Below, in pieces: positions 1-13,065 of a DNA stretch of 64,000 nt. A model generated the notes under the pieces. That model did not search any database. It was given only the letters and a program-made list of their open reading frames with translations, and was not told the DNA's origin. Source of the DNA: Mactromeris polynyma (Eukaryota; Mollusca; Bivalvia; Venerida; Mactridae); assembly GCA_032209605.1 (NCBI GenBank), contig JASFXZ010000001.1, forward strand, positions 25,858,619 through 25,922,618, read 5' to 3'. Position 1 is the first letter of the stretch. Each line of letters opens with the position of its first letter. The position numbers were made by a program, and so were the translations under genes.

Positions 1-500
1 ATTTGGAAAGAACAAAATCTTCGGATTTCAAATATATAAAAATAAATAATAAGAGACAGAATTTAGGTGGGGGAATTCATACAAACATAGAGTGACCCTA
101 TATTCCTATTGAATTACATACAAAGTCGGTAATTTCACTGAAAAATCCATCACATTTTGTTGTTTAATTAGCTATAACTTTTTCCCTTTAAAACTTTTTT
201 GAGGTTCGCATTCACATTCATATAAAATATACATTTTTTGAAACAATGATGCTTTTAAATGTGAAATTGGAAAAAAATTAGGCGGGGGAATTAATACTTT
301 TGTCAAACCACCTGTAATTATTTTATATGTTCGGTTTAGTCCGTTAAACAGTAGCGGAAACTAACGGAAACTAACGAAGTTAATCGGGTTTGCGGTCCGT
401 TTATGTTTTTATAGCACGGCAATAAAACTCCCTTCAGTGCGGATTATAGAAATCTTGACAATGAATGATTAAAGTTATAAAGCCTTTCGAACAGGTTCAG

Positions 501-1971
501 GGCCCGTGTTCAATATACATCTTAAGATATTTCTTAAGTTTTTCCTTAAGACATATTTTTTTCCTTACGCAAGGATAAAAAATATTTTATCTTTAAGTTA
601 TATTCAATATATTACTTAAGATACTTCTTTCCTAAGATATTCTTAAGTAAAAAAAATCTTAGTCGTGTTCTAAATTTCTACTGTTGCATGGACCAATGAT
701 TTCTGTAAGCTACTGTTGTTTCAACACATCTATATTCTACTCCCAACAATCATGTTCTATTATTACTGGTGAACCGTGCACCGTCGATAACGTGGGTAAT
801 GGGGAAAATACATGGGAACTGTGGGAAATCGTTAATATCTCAACAACGGATTGAGATATCAAAATTGTGCAAACGGTTTTGAAAAAATTAACATTTCTGC
901 AATACATATTCCGTTTTTCAGAAAGATTGTGAAATAACATTTTGTAAAAATCGATTACATCTCTGTCATGCAGTAGATGAACTGATTAGCACTTGTCTCT
1001 AGTTTATAGATAAAACAACAACAACATAAAACATGACATACATGACTTAAGAGACTTGTTACGAGTGGCTCTACTGTACTCGTGTAATAATCAGGCATGA
1101 GCATTTTCCGGGGATTGATTTGACGCTCGCAAGGGCCCTCTTTGAGACAATTTAAACCGTCTTAGATGCTTAAAGCTAGTAGCTTCAGCGGCCCCCCTGG
1201 ACCCCTTGCCGAATTTTCAGCTGATTTGAAATTTTGCATTCTCATGAATAAACACTTATACTTAAAAATGTATATACATGTACTATAATCAAAAATTTCA
1301 CTGAAGCGATCAAGAATTTATGACAGTTGCAACATTCAGTTGATTATTGTAAACAAATCTAAAATGCATTATGAGGGTGCGTTCTTCAAAAAGTAAGCAA
1401 TTTGTTGATGGTTATGCAGTACATATGTATTATATGAAATGCATAAAATTGCTTCAGATTTTCATCTTTAAAGTTGTTAAGCATTGGTCTGGTGAATTTT
1501 ATTACATGAACGTAATCATATAACTATGTAACAAAGAACCGCTAGACATGAACAGATCGTGAAATTTTAAATTGTTGTTGATGTGCCGACAAATAGTGTA
1601 AGGTGTGGGAAAGCGCCCATATTAAGCAACATTTTACGATACAATAATAACCATGAGGTCGATTAAGCACATAAGTATATACACATATAAATTAGATTTG
1701 ACATATCACCTCCTATATGCATCTAGCGTGTCGAATTTGAAGCTACGAACATTTAATGTTATGCGGTTTTAAGTGCATGTCACTTATTACTATATATGAT
1801 ATTTGTTTTTACAGGCAATTGAACATCTTCGTTGTCATAATATGCTTTGTGAATACCACTTATGATTTTTCTTGAAATCTAAGGAAGAAATGCAATAAAA
1901 ATCTTAAATTTAATGGAAATCTTAGGATTTAAGATAAATTTTCAACTTAAGATGTATATTGAATACGGGCT
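501..1971. mobile_element. Terminal-inverted-repeat element flanked by CAG (family 1, copy 1)
   Basis: The left end begins GGCCCGTGTTCAATATAC and the right end is its inverse (GTATATTGAATACGGG with small changes). A CAG triplet directly precedes the left end (498-500) and follows the right end (1972-1974), as expected of a 3-bp target duplication. Subterminal regions are rich in CTTAAG motifs. No transposase is visible, so it is non-autonomous. The termini resemble those of the elements at 8264-14644, which are flanked by CTG. A CWG target with GGGCCC-type ends suggests a PIF/Harbinger-related group; that assignment is inference. Confidence 0.75.
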
Positions 1972-3130
1972 CAGTGTTGTAATAGAAATACTGTTGAATT
2001 ATATTATAAATTGTTAATAATCTGAATTACATGTTATCTAAAAAGGTCTTGAAATTGAAAAAAACACTTAATAACGTAATAATTACTAATTTGTGTATTA
2101 GTCATTTGTATCAGCTAAAGAATGTATATGTATGAAATTTATTTTATTGCAAAAAGGGGTTTCTTCTCACTTTGTCAAGTTTTGAAATTTCACACCAAAA
2201 TAATTATTGTCACACCTGTACCTTAATAAAAGAAGAACAAATGTAAGTATTAATTTAAGACAGTCATTATCAAAAAGCTTTAAGTATATTTAGCGAAAGT
2301 GGTCATGTGCACATTTTACTAGAAGTAATATTTTATATGTACATTTGTATTTATTCAGGAAAAGTTCGTATATACTTTATATGACTCTCTAATGCACTTA
2401 GTAAAATATTGAAGTGTCGGGAATAGTTACTTGAAGTTACTTTTTTACGGTATGCTGTTATGTAATTGTACCATATATAGTCATCTACATGCGCGACTAT
2501 GCAGTCCGAGATTCGATGCTATCAAGGAATATAATGATTACATTCTATAGTTTCAGCATTTTATACACATACCATTAACAATTATACATGTATAAACGTG
2601 ATACTTTTTAAAGCTATATGATGTTTCTCTATAGTATTATTTATTAATTTTTAACGATAATAAATGTTGAAATACAATTACGTTTATAATTATGTACTTT
2701 AAAAATGACAAGGTTGTTAATACGTATACTATTCGGCTTAAACCCATGCACGGTCTATTTGGCACATATATTGCCGCAATTTCATAGACGACAATAATTA
2801 AAGGTATTAAAGTTAATCCGTAATTATCAATGCCTCGGGCTTATAAGAACGATGGTCAAAGTTTCAAGGGTCATTAAACAAGGATAATTAGCGCATAGTA
2901 CTGCTGTAAGATATTTACCCTCAAGCAAAATAATAAATGGAAATGTTAAAATAATAAAATGTTTGTATCCAGACTAGGTAGTTTAATCCAGTTTTCTGGA
3001 CAAGGTGTCGAGAAAACTAATGATATATTGAAGCAAATTCATCAAATGAAATTGAACTAGCTTGATTGAACGACAAAAAAAACCCATATAATAAAGACAA
3101 TAGTGACTATTGGGAAAGTAGAATTTACAT

Positions 3131-3894
3131 GGAACCGTCCCAGTACTTTTAAGTTCATCGCATTAATGACGACAAAAAATGCATCAGAAATACGAAATTT
3201 AAGTGTATTTGCACATCATGGATTTATTAAGCGCCAACAACTTCATAACGAGTTGTAATAGTATTAGTAATTTGTTTTAAAAATGTTTAAATAGTTACAC
3301 AAAAATTGCCGATATTGAATATACTACTGTCTGTTATATTTAAAATTGTATAATTATTATAATATAAGAAATGTATTTATATATGTGAATGTATGTAAAT
3401 GTGTATGTATAATTCTTTGTTTCATATAAGTGATAACGTCGATGGAAACTACTAATATGTACATTTTATGTATATTTAATGATTGTTTCATGTACATGAT
3501 CACCGTGCGATGCTTTACAATTTCGTTTCGGTAGAGCACACATGCAATTGGTGACTGTACATTTTAAAATTGCTCGATCATTATAGGTTATGCGCTCTTT
3601 GTAAGGGCCATTTCCTTGATGATCCATTTAGATGATTTAGGAGTTACCATTGACGTTAAATTATTTTATATAATTATGTAATTATGGATATGAATTGGAT
3701 GCTTTGTTTTCAACATGTATTTATCATTTAAATTATTCTGCCTCCCCCAACAGAGATGAACCTCATTTATTTACCATTTCATTGTATCTTCTTGTCACGT
3801 ATTGCTATGTATTATTTTCTATGTTATATTGATGTTTTGTCAATAACCTTTTATGGGTTTAAGTACAATAAAAGTTCTTCTTCTTCTTCTTCAT
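3131..3894 (+). mobile_element. Insertion unique to copy 1, ending in a (CTT)n tail
   Basis: Copy 2 reads straight across this site near 21900, whereas copy 1 carries 764 extra bases with only CAT shared at both edges. The 3' end has an AATAAA-like signal followed by about six CTT units, which looks like the 3' tail of a non-LTR retroelement inserted in + orientation. No reading frame of note is present, so it would be a 5'-truncated LINE tail or an unrecognised SINE. The very short duplicated edge leaves the mechanism open. Confidence 0.6.
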
Positions 3895-4589
3895 ATCAAG
3901 ATCGGCCAAAAAACTTAGGATAAACAGGGAAATTGAAATCGCGCATGAAAATCACCAACAAGAAATATATGTTCTAGTGTAAACTTCGACGACATGACCG
4001 AACAGGAAATTAAGATTTTATTGAAAAAGAAGGGAGCCAGCACAAAATTAAGAAAGAAAAATTAATTGATTTACTGAAGAGCGTTATGAATTAAAATTAA
4101 AAGTGGAATAAACTTAAATATGCAGGAGTAGGGAAGTTAAATATATAACGTCACACTTTAATATGAGTTTGTGTGGGCCGTAAAATATAAATGTATATTG
4201 ATAGTCATTAAAATATGTGTACAGGCGTTTGCTATATATTAAATAATAGAGACATATTATGTTTGAAATCTGAGATATAAGATAGGTATATATAGTCTCT
4301 GTTGAAATGTATAAAATAACGAAAATTATAAAACATAAAAATACATTTCTGTTTTCTTATGTATAAATATCCCGCTAAAACCACTATAACTTAAAACACG
4401 GTAGGCCTAATGCTATTGCTAATCCGGTGTTTATGACTCTGGGGTTTTATGACCCTCATTAATGACTTACGATTTGCGTCGGTGATCTTCCGGAAATTGC
4501 CGAAAGATACGGAACAGTAGCGATCGATTGCTTCCATTATCGATTAAATTTATCTGGTATTATGTGAGAAGACAGATTGTTGGATATGC

Positions 4590-5496
4590 ATTTGTATTTC
4601 AACATTATAAGAAATCATGCTGAGTTCCGTGAGCACATTTCGGAATATCGCCTCCAGTGTTTGAATAATTTCGCACCAGATGACGCATTTTATGGTTGAC
4701 TTCAGAAATGATAATCTTATGATTTTATCCCTTATCACACACGCATCAGTTTCATCAGTATAGTATAGCACATACAGTCATGTACAAAGGGAAATTAGAT
4801 AAAACTCAACCATCCTCAACTTCCAATACGACATTCCGTGAAAGTGATCTCCTTTTGCAAAAGCGATAATACGTTGTACAGTAAGCGCGACAAATTGATC
4901 AAACACGATGAAAATAAAAGAAGAATTACTATTTGTTTAATGTAATGATTTGACTGCGTATCTTATTAAACTTTTCTTCCACTACATGTTATAACGATTA
5001 TGGTGCAATGGAATTAACACGACGAACCGTTGTTCCGTTATCGCCTCGTTCTTTGTGTTCAGCGGTGCTTATTTTCACATTTAACGTTCCTCTACCAAGT
5101 ATAATGGCCTTCGAATTGTTTCATGGACTATTGTCGTCCGTGGTCTTCATAGTTCCAGAATCTGGTGTGACTACCAGTTCGAAACCCAGACAGCAGTCAT
5201 ATAGAATGATTTATATTCATTTACGGGTAATAACTTGTTTCAAATCGATGTAAATTAAAGAAGTTTAAAGATTATTAAATCGTAACACGATTGAAAGCCT
5301 TGTGCACTTTTTGTTTTATAAATTTATAATACACAGATACAAACAAATGCTTTTCTAATTGATCCCTCAACTCTTATATTGATTATCGTATTTTTAATAA
5401 ATACAGGTTCTATAACCATCAGCCAAATTTGTTTTACTTCATTCTTACCCTTACCTCAATCTCTTGAAACCAAAAATTGATAGTTGAGTGAAGTAA
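4590..5496. other. Unannotated AT-rich stretch
   Basis: I see no gene, RNA or clear repeat here. An 81-codon + strand frame at 5008-5253 has no recognisable domain and is treated as chance. Confidence 0.5.
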
Positions 5497-6367
5497 TTGG
5501 CGCGGTAATCGTAAATCGTACATCAACATTGAATACCGATCCAGATTGAATACAGAACCAGCACTGACATCGTTATTCGACTTATATTTTTGAATACATA
5601 TCTTATATCGAACCCCGAGCTAGCACTGACATCGTTATTCGACTTATATTTTTGAATACATATCTTATATCGAACCCCGAGCTAGCACTGACATCGTTAT
5701 TCGACTTATATTTTTGAATACATATCTTATATCGAACCCCGAGCTAGCACTGACATCGTTATTCGACTTATATTTTTGAATACATATCTTATATCGAACC
5801 CCGAGCTAGCACTGACATCGTTATTCGACTTATATTTTTGAATACATATCTTATATCGAACCCCGAGCTAGCACTGACATCGTTATTCGACTTATATTTT
5901 TGAATACATATCTTATATCGAACCCCAGCTAGCACTGACATCAACATTCGAAATGGGTCCGCGGCGAATACATATCTGGAGTCGAATACTAGCCAGCTCG
6001 TACATCGTTATTCGAGTTTACTAAATATTTGAATACAGACCTAGTAGCGAACCCAGCGCTAGCACTGACATCAACATTCGAACTTGTCCGCGGCGAATTC
6101 ATATCTGGAGGTGAAAAACGAGCCAGCTCGTACATCGTTATTCGATTGTTTCTTAAATATTTGAATACAGACCTAGTAGCGAACCCAGACCTAGCACTGA
6201 CATCAACATTAGAACATGACCGCGGCGAATACATATCTGCAGTTCAATAACGAGCCAGCTCGTACATCATTATTCGAGCTCGTATGAATAACGATGTCAG
6301 TGCTGGCTCTGTATTCAATCTGGGTCGGTATTCAATGTTGATGTACGATGTACGATTGCCGCGCCAA
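5497..6367. mobile_element. Foldback/MITE element with about 80-bp inverted ends and an internal tandem array
   Basis: The left end (TTGGCGCGGTAATCGT...) and the right end are inverse copies over roughly 80 bp. They include CATCAACATTGAATACCG on one side and its inverse CGGTATTCAATGTTGATG on the other. The interior is a 62-bp tandem array followed by a degenerate part with mixed-orientation units. The inverse overlap probably extends to TGAAGT just outside. No target duplication is obvious. Opposed short frames at 5989-6250 only reflect the repeat. Confidence 0.75.
5557..5989. repeat. 62-bp tandem repeat
   Basis: Units starting GCTAGCACTGACATCG recur at 5557, 5619, 5681, 5743, 5805, 5867 and 5928, a 62-bp period (61 in the last step). 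The central units are essentially identical, so the expansion is recent. It lies within the inverted-repeat element described for 5497-6367. Confidence 0.9.
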
Positions 6368-6884
6368 CTTCATACAATTTTCTCTCCTTGTTCTCTATCA
6401 AAGTTAATAAACAGCAACACCTTAGATTTATCAATTATATTTGTATTTCAGTGTAATTCAATTTCACATATTTATTTCAGAGTCACGAACTAAGCGCACA
6501 CGCGACGTTACTTGTACAGTCACGCCCGACCAAGCAAACGTGTGAAAGCAATCGTCCACTTTTGTCGCACGAGAAACAACGAGAACAGGTAATCTTAAAA
6601 GTCTATTATCTTTCAGAATTTTGAAGAACCGTTTTATTTGCAAACATAGAAAACGTTCCATCAAAGTTAAGTACAACATTGAAATACATGTCTATGTAAA
6701 GTCTTTACGAAATATCTTTTCGAACTAGATCTACATCACTGGTCACAAAGGAATCTTAAAGCGTAATGTGTTGGTTATTTAAAAATACAAACTAGTAACT
6801 AAATATTTACCATTTTTGTATACATATATATCTTGTTATTGACCATATTTGTTGTTGTCATGGTAGTAATAAGGCACTTCTTAT
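6368..6884. other. Unannotated stretch
   Basis: No gene or repeat was recognised. Short frames here have no domain. Confidence 0.5.
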
Positions 6885-7730
6885 TATGTCTCCGAGGGAG
6901 ACATACTGTTTTTGCCTTCGGCGTCTGTCGTTCTGTCCGTCCGTCCGTTCGTTCGTTCGTCCGTCCGCCCGTCCGTCCCTCTGTCTGTCCACTTTAGCTT
7001 GTCCGCGCTTTATCTCCAATACTGCTGGTTGGATTTCAGCAAAACTTCATAGGATTGATCAACATCAAGTGTAGTTCTGCATATTCGTTGTTTTGTTCTG
7101 CTCGAATATTTTTTTACTGAGTTATGGCCCTTTGAAGTTTTATTACCTCTGAAGTTTATCTGCGCTTCATCACCAATACGGCTGGTTGGATTTCAGTCAA
7201 ACTTTATAGGATTGATCAACATCAAGTTTAGTTGTGCATCTTCGTTGTTTTGTTCCGCTCGGATTATCTTTTACTGCGTTATGAGTTATGGCCCTTTGAA
7301 GTTTTTATACCTATGAAGTTTGTCCGCGCTTCATCTGCAAAACTGCTGGTTGGATTTCAGCCACACTTGATCAACATCAAGTGTAGTTGTGCATCTTTGT
7401 TGTTTTGTTCCGCGTTGATACTTTTGTACTGAGTTATGGCCCTTTGGTGTGTTTATACATATGGAGTTTGTCCGCGCTTCATCTCAAATATGGCTGTTTG
7501 GAGTTCAACCAATCTTCACAGGGTTAATAAGCATCAAGTGTAGTTGTGCATTATTGTCGTTTCGTTCCGCTCAGATAATTTTTCACTGAGTTATGGCCCT
7601 TTGATGTTTTTATACATATACAGTGCATGGTGAACTGATCAAAGTCCATCTTTCTTGTTTGCTTGATATTTCATTCTAACATCTTGTATCAGTATTACAA
7701 TTACTGACAAACTGCCATTTGGGAGACATA
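6885..7730. repeat. Dispersed GTCTCC/GGAGACATA repeat with internal units of about 145-165 bp
   Basis: The element starts TATGTCTCCGAGGGAGACAT, a short palindrome, and ends GGGAGACATA. Inside, a unit containing GCTGGTTGGATTTCAGC and GATCAACATCAAGTGTAGTT recurs at about 7027, 7184, 7349 and, degenerately, near 7490. A related copy is at 57505-57905. Pyrimidine-rich CCGTCCGTC runs near 6935-6985 give a low-complexity frame that is not a gene. The function is unknown. Confidence 0.75.
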
Positions 7731-8056
7731 CACTCAACAAAATTCCTAATCGGTCAGTTTATATTGTATGATTATATTTCTAATAATGCATGTATTCACA
7801 CAAAATTTCACATACTGATATTTGAACAGGTAATGCAGCATATTATTGATTTTTTTAGCCGGCTCTCTATGAAATTAATCGTATTAGGCGTATTGATGTT
7901 TATAGCACGTTTTGCACGTGCGGGGCATGGACACATATTTGCACGTGTTTGTGTACACTTTTGTCATTGCTGATGAAAATCCTTTTTGAAAAACACAAAA
8001 CATGGTGAGAATGACTGTAAAAGAACGCACCCGAGCCGTCGGAATGATATAGGCCG

Positions 8057-8261
8057 GAACTCATTTACGACAGGTGGGTTTTATTTTTTGAAATTTCATA
8101 AGAATATTGACATTATTTGTTTGTAGCCGCAGATTGAAGGTTCTTGCCACCTGAAATAAGTTGAAAACGGAAATAACCACCAATATAATGGCTACAAACA
8201 AATAATGTCAATATTCTTATGAAATTTCAAAAAATAAAATCCACCTGTCGTAAATGAGTTC
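8057..8261. repeat. Near-perfect hairpin, 72-bp arms
   Basis: Bases 8057-8128 are the inverse of 8190-8261 with one visible mismatch, separated by a 61-bp spacer. The ends read GAACTCATTTACGACAGG. This is typical of a palindromic MITE. It abuts the first CTG-flanked element directly. Confidence 0.9.
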
Positions 8262-8263
8262 TG

Positions 8264-10442
8264 GGCCCGTATTACAGAAGCTTCTTATCCTTTAAATTTT
8301 CCTTAAATGACGAAAAAATCTTAAGTTTTACATTTTTATCCTTAAGATTTCAGAAAGTTCTTAAGTAGTATTACACAATGTTCTTATCTTATTTTTTCAC
8401 TTAAGGTAAGCGATTTTCTCCTTAGATTTTAAGGAAAGCTAGACCTCCCTTATCTTGTATAAAATATCTTAAGTTATAGAATCGCCCCCATTTTCTGAAC
8501 CAGTGAACAGCACAATTATTCGACATCTACGATTTCAATACAACGTTCGTGTCAAATCATCGAAATCACGTTGCGTTCAGATATACATTTACATAAAGTA
8601 GGCCTACCGGTGTTCAGTAAATTCCGTAGAATTATAAAATTTCGCTCTTGAAATTGTGTCAACGCTGTGAGCAAAATCAACAATATTTACCTGATAAAAT
8701 GCTGTTTTAAGTGTTAATTATACGTACAACCAACTATGTAATAATTCAGGGACGTGATGTAGACATACAGTGAATATATAAGAACGGAATGATGGAAATT
8801 GCACCGTGAATCGGAAAGAGATGTTAAGAATAATATTAGGTTTATATCATAAAGGTTTTTATGTTTCGGATATGGTAATCATGATGTTTGACTAAGGAAG
8901 CAAAAGTGAATCGAAACTGGTCCTGTGTCATGCTATTAGTTGACCGATGTTAAACTTGGATCATGACTGAGAATACGTTTTACTATTTTGTATGGTATAT
9001 ATGCATATTACTGCCACCAGTTAGCATGATAGCGTTCGCAAATTGTTTCGTGTTAACCACATAATTATTACGATAATTATCTAGCTATCTAGTTAATATT
9101 CGTGATCAATTTTCGGTAAGATAAATATCATACAACTAGAAATAGGCTTGAAAGAGCCCAGAACTGCCACCTCTTACCTTTTTTATGATGTATTGCACTA
9201 GTTTTAAGTGTTACCACTTATTTATAAATGCAAGTTTGGCTTCTAGATTTAAGTGGTAACACGAATCTTAAGTGAAATTCGCCAATTTGAGTTATTAAGT
9301 AACATAATAAGTGGTTAACTGGATAATATTCGTGTTACAACTTACATCTAGAAGACAAAAATGAATAAGTGGTAACACGAATAATGGAGTTAATAAAAGT
9401 TTATATTACATTTACTATGAGTTTTCAATCATGATTTGATTTATTATGCTTTGAAATACACAGTTCTATTGAAATAAAATTGTAATTACTGTTATATAGT
9501 GTGTGTATTTCGTTTTCAACCTAGTTATCTATATATAGCCCTATATCTGCACTAGACTAGTATTTATACTTATCACAAGTGCTATGTTCTTGTTTCATTT
9601 AGGTTCGTATGTGCATGCTTTTGAGCAAAATTTATCAGGGGAAAAGTACCATTTGTGGTGATTTATGATTTTTCTCAACAAGCTTTGTAATACTACACTT
9701 AAAAACATAAAACATGCATCTAACCAAAGGATTGATAATAGTGGTTGCTTATTATATCACAGACAGCTGCAAATGTTGGGTTGAAATTCATACAAATTGT
9801 CTGTTCTCAGTACACAACTCGTAACAGGACATTATAAGAAAGAGCAAGCATATTGTATCTATATTTTTATTGGTATGGATGGACTGGGTGTGTGTTGTGT
9901 TTGTGCCATGTCCAAGGACATGCTGGATTCATTCAGTCTGAATTACTGGTACTAATTCGCCTCAACAACTAGATCACGACTTACCGACTGCATTATTCAT
10001 GAAATATCATACAGATTTACTGAGCAAAACTTCTCACACAACATACAGTCAATTTCCATCAGTTAAAATGCAAAATGTTCAAATATAATGCAACAAAAAC
10101 AAAGATTTATATGAAATGACGGTTGTACTTGTTACAACGTAACTAGGTAAAATCATTTATTTGCTTGGAGTTAGAGTAAAGTCTGCTACATTCTGCGCAC
10201 GCATTATTTTTTTAATTTCCGGTTCTATTTTTGGAACGGGAAAACCCGATGTACGTTAGCAACAGTCTTAAGAATTTGCTTAAGATGAAAAATAAGGATA
10301 AGGAAATTTTAGTTAAAATTCTTTTAAGTTGGATCTGTAATAGTACTTAAGATTTTCTTGAACCTTATCCTTACCGAAGTACAAATCTTAAAATTTCTGT
10401 ATTTCTTAAGGTATATCTTAAGAAGCTTCTGTAATACGGGCC
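8264..10442. mobile_element. CTG-flanked inverted-repeat element, copy A
   Basis: Left end GGCCCGTATTACAGAAGCTT and right end AAGCTTCTGTAATACGGGCC are inverse. CTG precedes (8261-8263) and follows (10443-10445) the element. The subterminal zones are dense in CTTAAG. The interior has several TAAGTGGTAACACGAAT motifs in both orientations. No intact transposase is seen, and short frames differ between copies A, B and C. Confidence 0.85.
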
Positions 10443-10445
10443 CTG

Positions 10446-13062
10446 GGCCCGTATCACAGAAGCTTCTTATCCTTAAAATTTTCCTTAAATGACGAAAAAA
10501 TCTTAAGTTTTACATTTTTACCCTTAAGATTTCAGAAAGTTCTTAAGTAGTATTACACAATGTTCTTATCTTATTTTTTCACTTAAGGTAAGCGATTTTC
10601 TCCTTAGATTTTAAGGAAAGCTAGACCTCCCTTATCTTGTATAAAATATCTTAAGTTATAGAATCGCCTCCATTTTCTGAACCAGTGAACAGCACAATTA
10701 TTCGACATCTTCGATTTCAACACAACGTTCGTGTCAAATCATCGAAATCACGTTGCGTTCAGATATACATTTACATAAAGTAGGCCTACCGGTGTTCAGT
10801 AAATTCCGTAGAATTATAAAATTTCGCTCTTGAAATTGTGTCAACGCTGTGAGCAAAATCAACAATATTTACCTGATAAAATGCTGTTTTTAGTGTTAAT
10901 TATACGTACAACCAACTATGTAATAATTCAGGGACGTGATGTAGACATACAGTGAATATATAAGAACGAAATGATGGAAATTGCACAGTGAATCGGAAAG
11001 AGATGTTAAGAATAATATTAGGTTTATATCATAAAGGTTTTTATGTTTCGGATATGGTAATCATGATGTTTGACTAAGGAAGCAAAAGTGAATCGAAACT
11101 GGACCTGTGTCATGCTGTTAGTTGACCGATATGTTAAACTTGGATCATGACTGAGAATATTTTTTACTATTTTGTTATATCTCTCTTTATATGCTCATTT
11201 TAAGATTATAATATTGTTTTTCTCTGAATCTGTGCGTTTCATTTGATAATTGAAATAATATTTTCATAGATTTTATGTGTCATTTTTTGCATATGTATGT
11301 TTATTTCTTTGTATCATATGGTGGCATATTACTGCCACCAGTTAGCATGATAGCGTTCGCGAATTAATTCGTGTTAACCACTTAATTATTATCTAGTTGA
11401 CTTAGGAAGAGTTACCACTTACATATAGAAGCCAAAAAATGTATTAATATCTAAGTGGTAACACGAATCTTAAGTGACATAATAAGTGGTCAACTAGATA
11501 AGATTCGTGTTACCACTTACATCTAGAAGCCAAAAATGAATAAATGAAGAAGTGGTAACACGAATCTTAAGTGAAATTCGCGAATTTGAGTTACTAGTAT
11601 TAAGTAACATAATAAGTGGTCAACTAGATAAGATTCGTGTTACCACTTACATGTAGAAGTCAAAATTGCATTTATAAATAAGTGGTAAGACGAATCTTAA
11701 GTGAAATTCGCGAATTTGAGTTACTAAGTAACATGATAAGTGGTCATCTAGATAAGATTCGTGTTACCACTTAAATCTAGTGTAATACATCATAAAAAGG
11801 TAAGAGGTGGCAGTTCTGGGCACTTTCAAGCCTGTTTCTAGTTGTATGATATTTATCTTACCGAAAATTTATCACGAATATTAACTAGATAGCTAGATAA
11901 TTATCGTAATAATTAAGTGGTTAACACGAATTAATTCGCGAACGCTATCATGCTAACTGGTGGCAGTAATATGCCACCATAGTATCAGTTGTAGATATGT
12001 TATGATCTCCAGTTATTGGAGGTAATAAAAGTTTATATTACATTTATTTTTCAATCATGATTTGAATATTATGCTTTGAAATACTCAGTTCTATTGAAAT
12101 AAAATTGTAATTACTGTTATATAGTGTGTGTATTTCTTTTTCAACTTAGTTATCTATGTATAGCCCTATATCTGCACTAGACTAGTATTTATACTAATCA
12201 CAAGTGCTAAGTCAGTCTTGTTTCATTTAGGTTCGTATGTGAATGCTTTTGAGCAAAATTTATCAGGGGAAAAGTACCATTTGTGGTGACTTATGATTTT
12301 TCTCACCAAGCTTTATAAACATGTACAACACTTAAAAACATAAAACATGCATCTAGCCAAAGGATTGATACTAGTGGTTGCTTATTATATCACAGACAGC
12401 TGCAAATGTTGGGTGGAAATTCATACAAAATGTCTGTTCTCGGTACACAACTCGTGACAGGACATTATAAGAAAGAGCAAGCATATTGTATCTATATTAT
12501 TATTGGTATGGATGGACTGGGTGTGTGTTGTGTTTGTGCCATGCTGGATTCATTCAGTCTGAATTACTGGTACTTATTCGCCTCATCAACTAGATCACGA
12601 CTTACCGACTGCATTATTCATGTTATATCATACTGATTTACTGAGCAAAACTTCTCACACAACATACTGTCAATTTCCATCAGTTATAATGCAACATGTT
12701 CAAATATAATGCAACAAAAACAAAGATTTATATGAAATGTCGGTTGTACTTGTTACAACGTAACTAGGTAAAATCATTTATTTGCTTGGAGTTAGAGTAA
12801 AGTCTGCTACATTCTGCGCACGCATTATTTTTTTAATTTCCGGTTCTATTTTTGGAACGGGAAAACCCGATGTACGTTAGCAACAGTCTTAAGAATTTGC
12901 TTAAGATGAAAAATAAGGATAAGGAAATTTTAGTTAAATTCTCTTAAGTTGGATCTGTAATAGTACTTAAGATTTTCTTGAACCTTATCCTTACCGAAGT
13001 ACAAATCTTAAGATTTCTGTATTTCTTAAGGTATATCTTAAGAAGCTTCTGTAATACGGGCC
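10446..13062. mobile_element. CTG-flanked inverted-repeat element, copy B
   Basis: It has the same termini and layout as copy A and lies directly downstream, sharing the single CTG at 10443-10445; another CTG follows at 13063-13065. It is longer because it keeps a complete foldback element (11317-11981) of which A and C retain only parts. A 76-codon frame at 12406-12636 is not open in copies A and C. Confidence 0.85.
11317..11981. mobile_element. Foldback element with TATGGTGGCAT ends and a 6-bp target duplication
   Basis: The ends TATGGTGGCATATTACTGCC and the inverse at 11962-11981 form inverted repeats continuing through CACCAGTTAGCATGATAGCG. GTATCA stands immediately outside both ends (11311-11316 and 11982-11987). 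The interior alternates motifs such as TAAGTGGTAACACGAAT and their inverses, so much of it can fold on itself. The second member of this family is at 37965-38513. No coding capacity. Confidence 0.85.
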
Positions 13063-13065
13063 CTG

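Larger units (their letters stand above)
1..4589. repeat. Long direct repeat, copy 1 (left edge outside the window)
   Basis: This block is repeated almost base for base in the same orientation at 18746-22593. The start of the match is cut by the window edge; the match ends at the shared GGATATGC, after which the copies diverge completely. The two copies differ by scattered substitutions, a 764-bp insertion present only here (3131-3894), a small palindrome present only in copy 2, and a few short indels. No convincing coding frame is present. A 67-codon minus-strand frame at 737-940 is kept in both copies, but that follows from their near identity. It could be a segmental duplication or two copies of a larger non-autonomous mobile element. 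Confidence 0.93.

Noticed and set aside
737..940. 67-codon minus-strand frame conserved at 19515-19718
   Set aside because: Conservation reflects the near-identical duplication; no domain is recognised.
6886..7074. 62-codon frame rich in S, R, P
   Set aside because: Produced by the CCGTCCGTCCGT low-complexity part of a dispersed repeat.
12406..12636. 76-codon frame in copy B of the CTG-flanked element
   Set aside because: Not open in copies A and C and no domain; probably chance or very old transposon remains.
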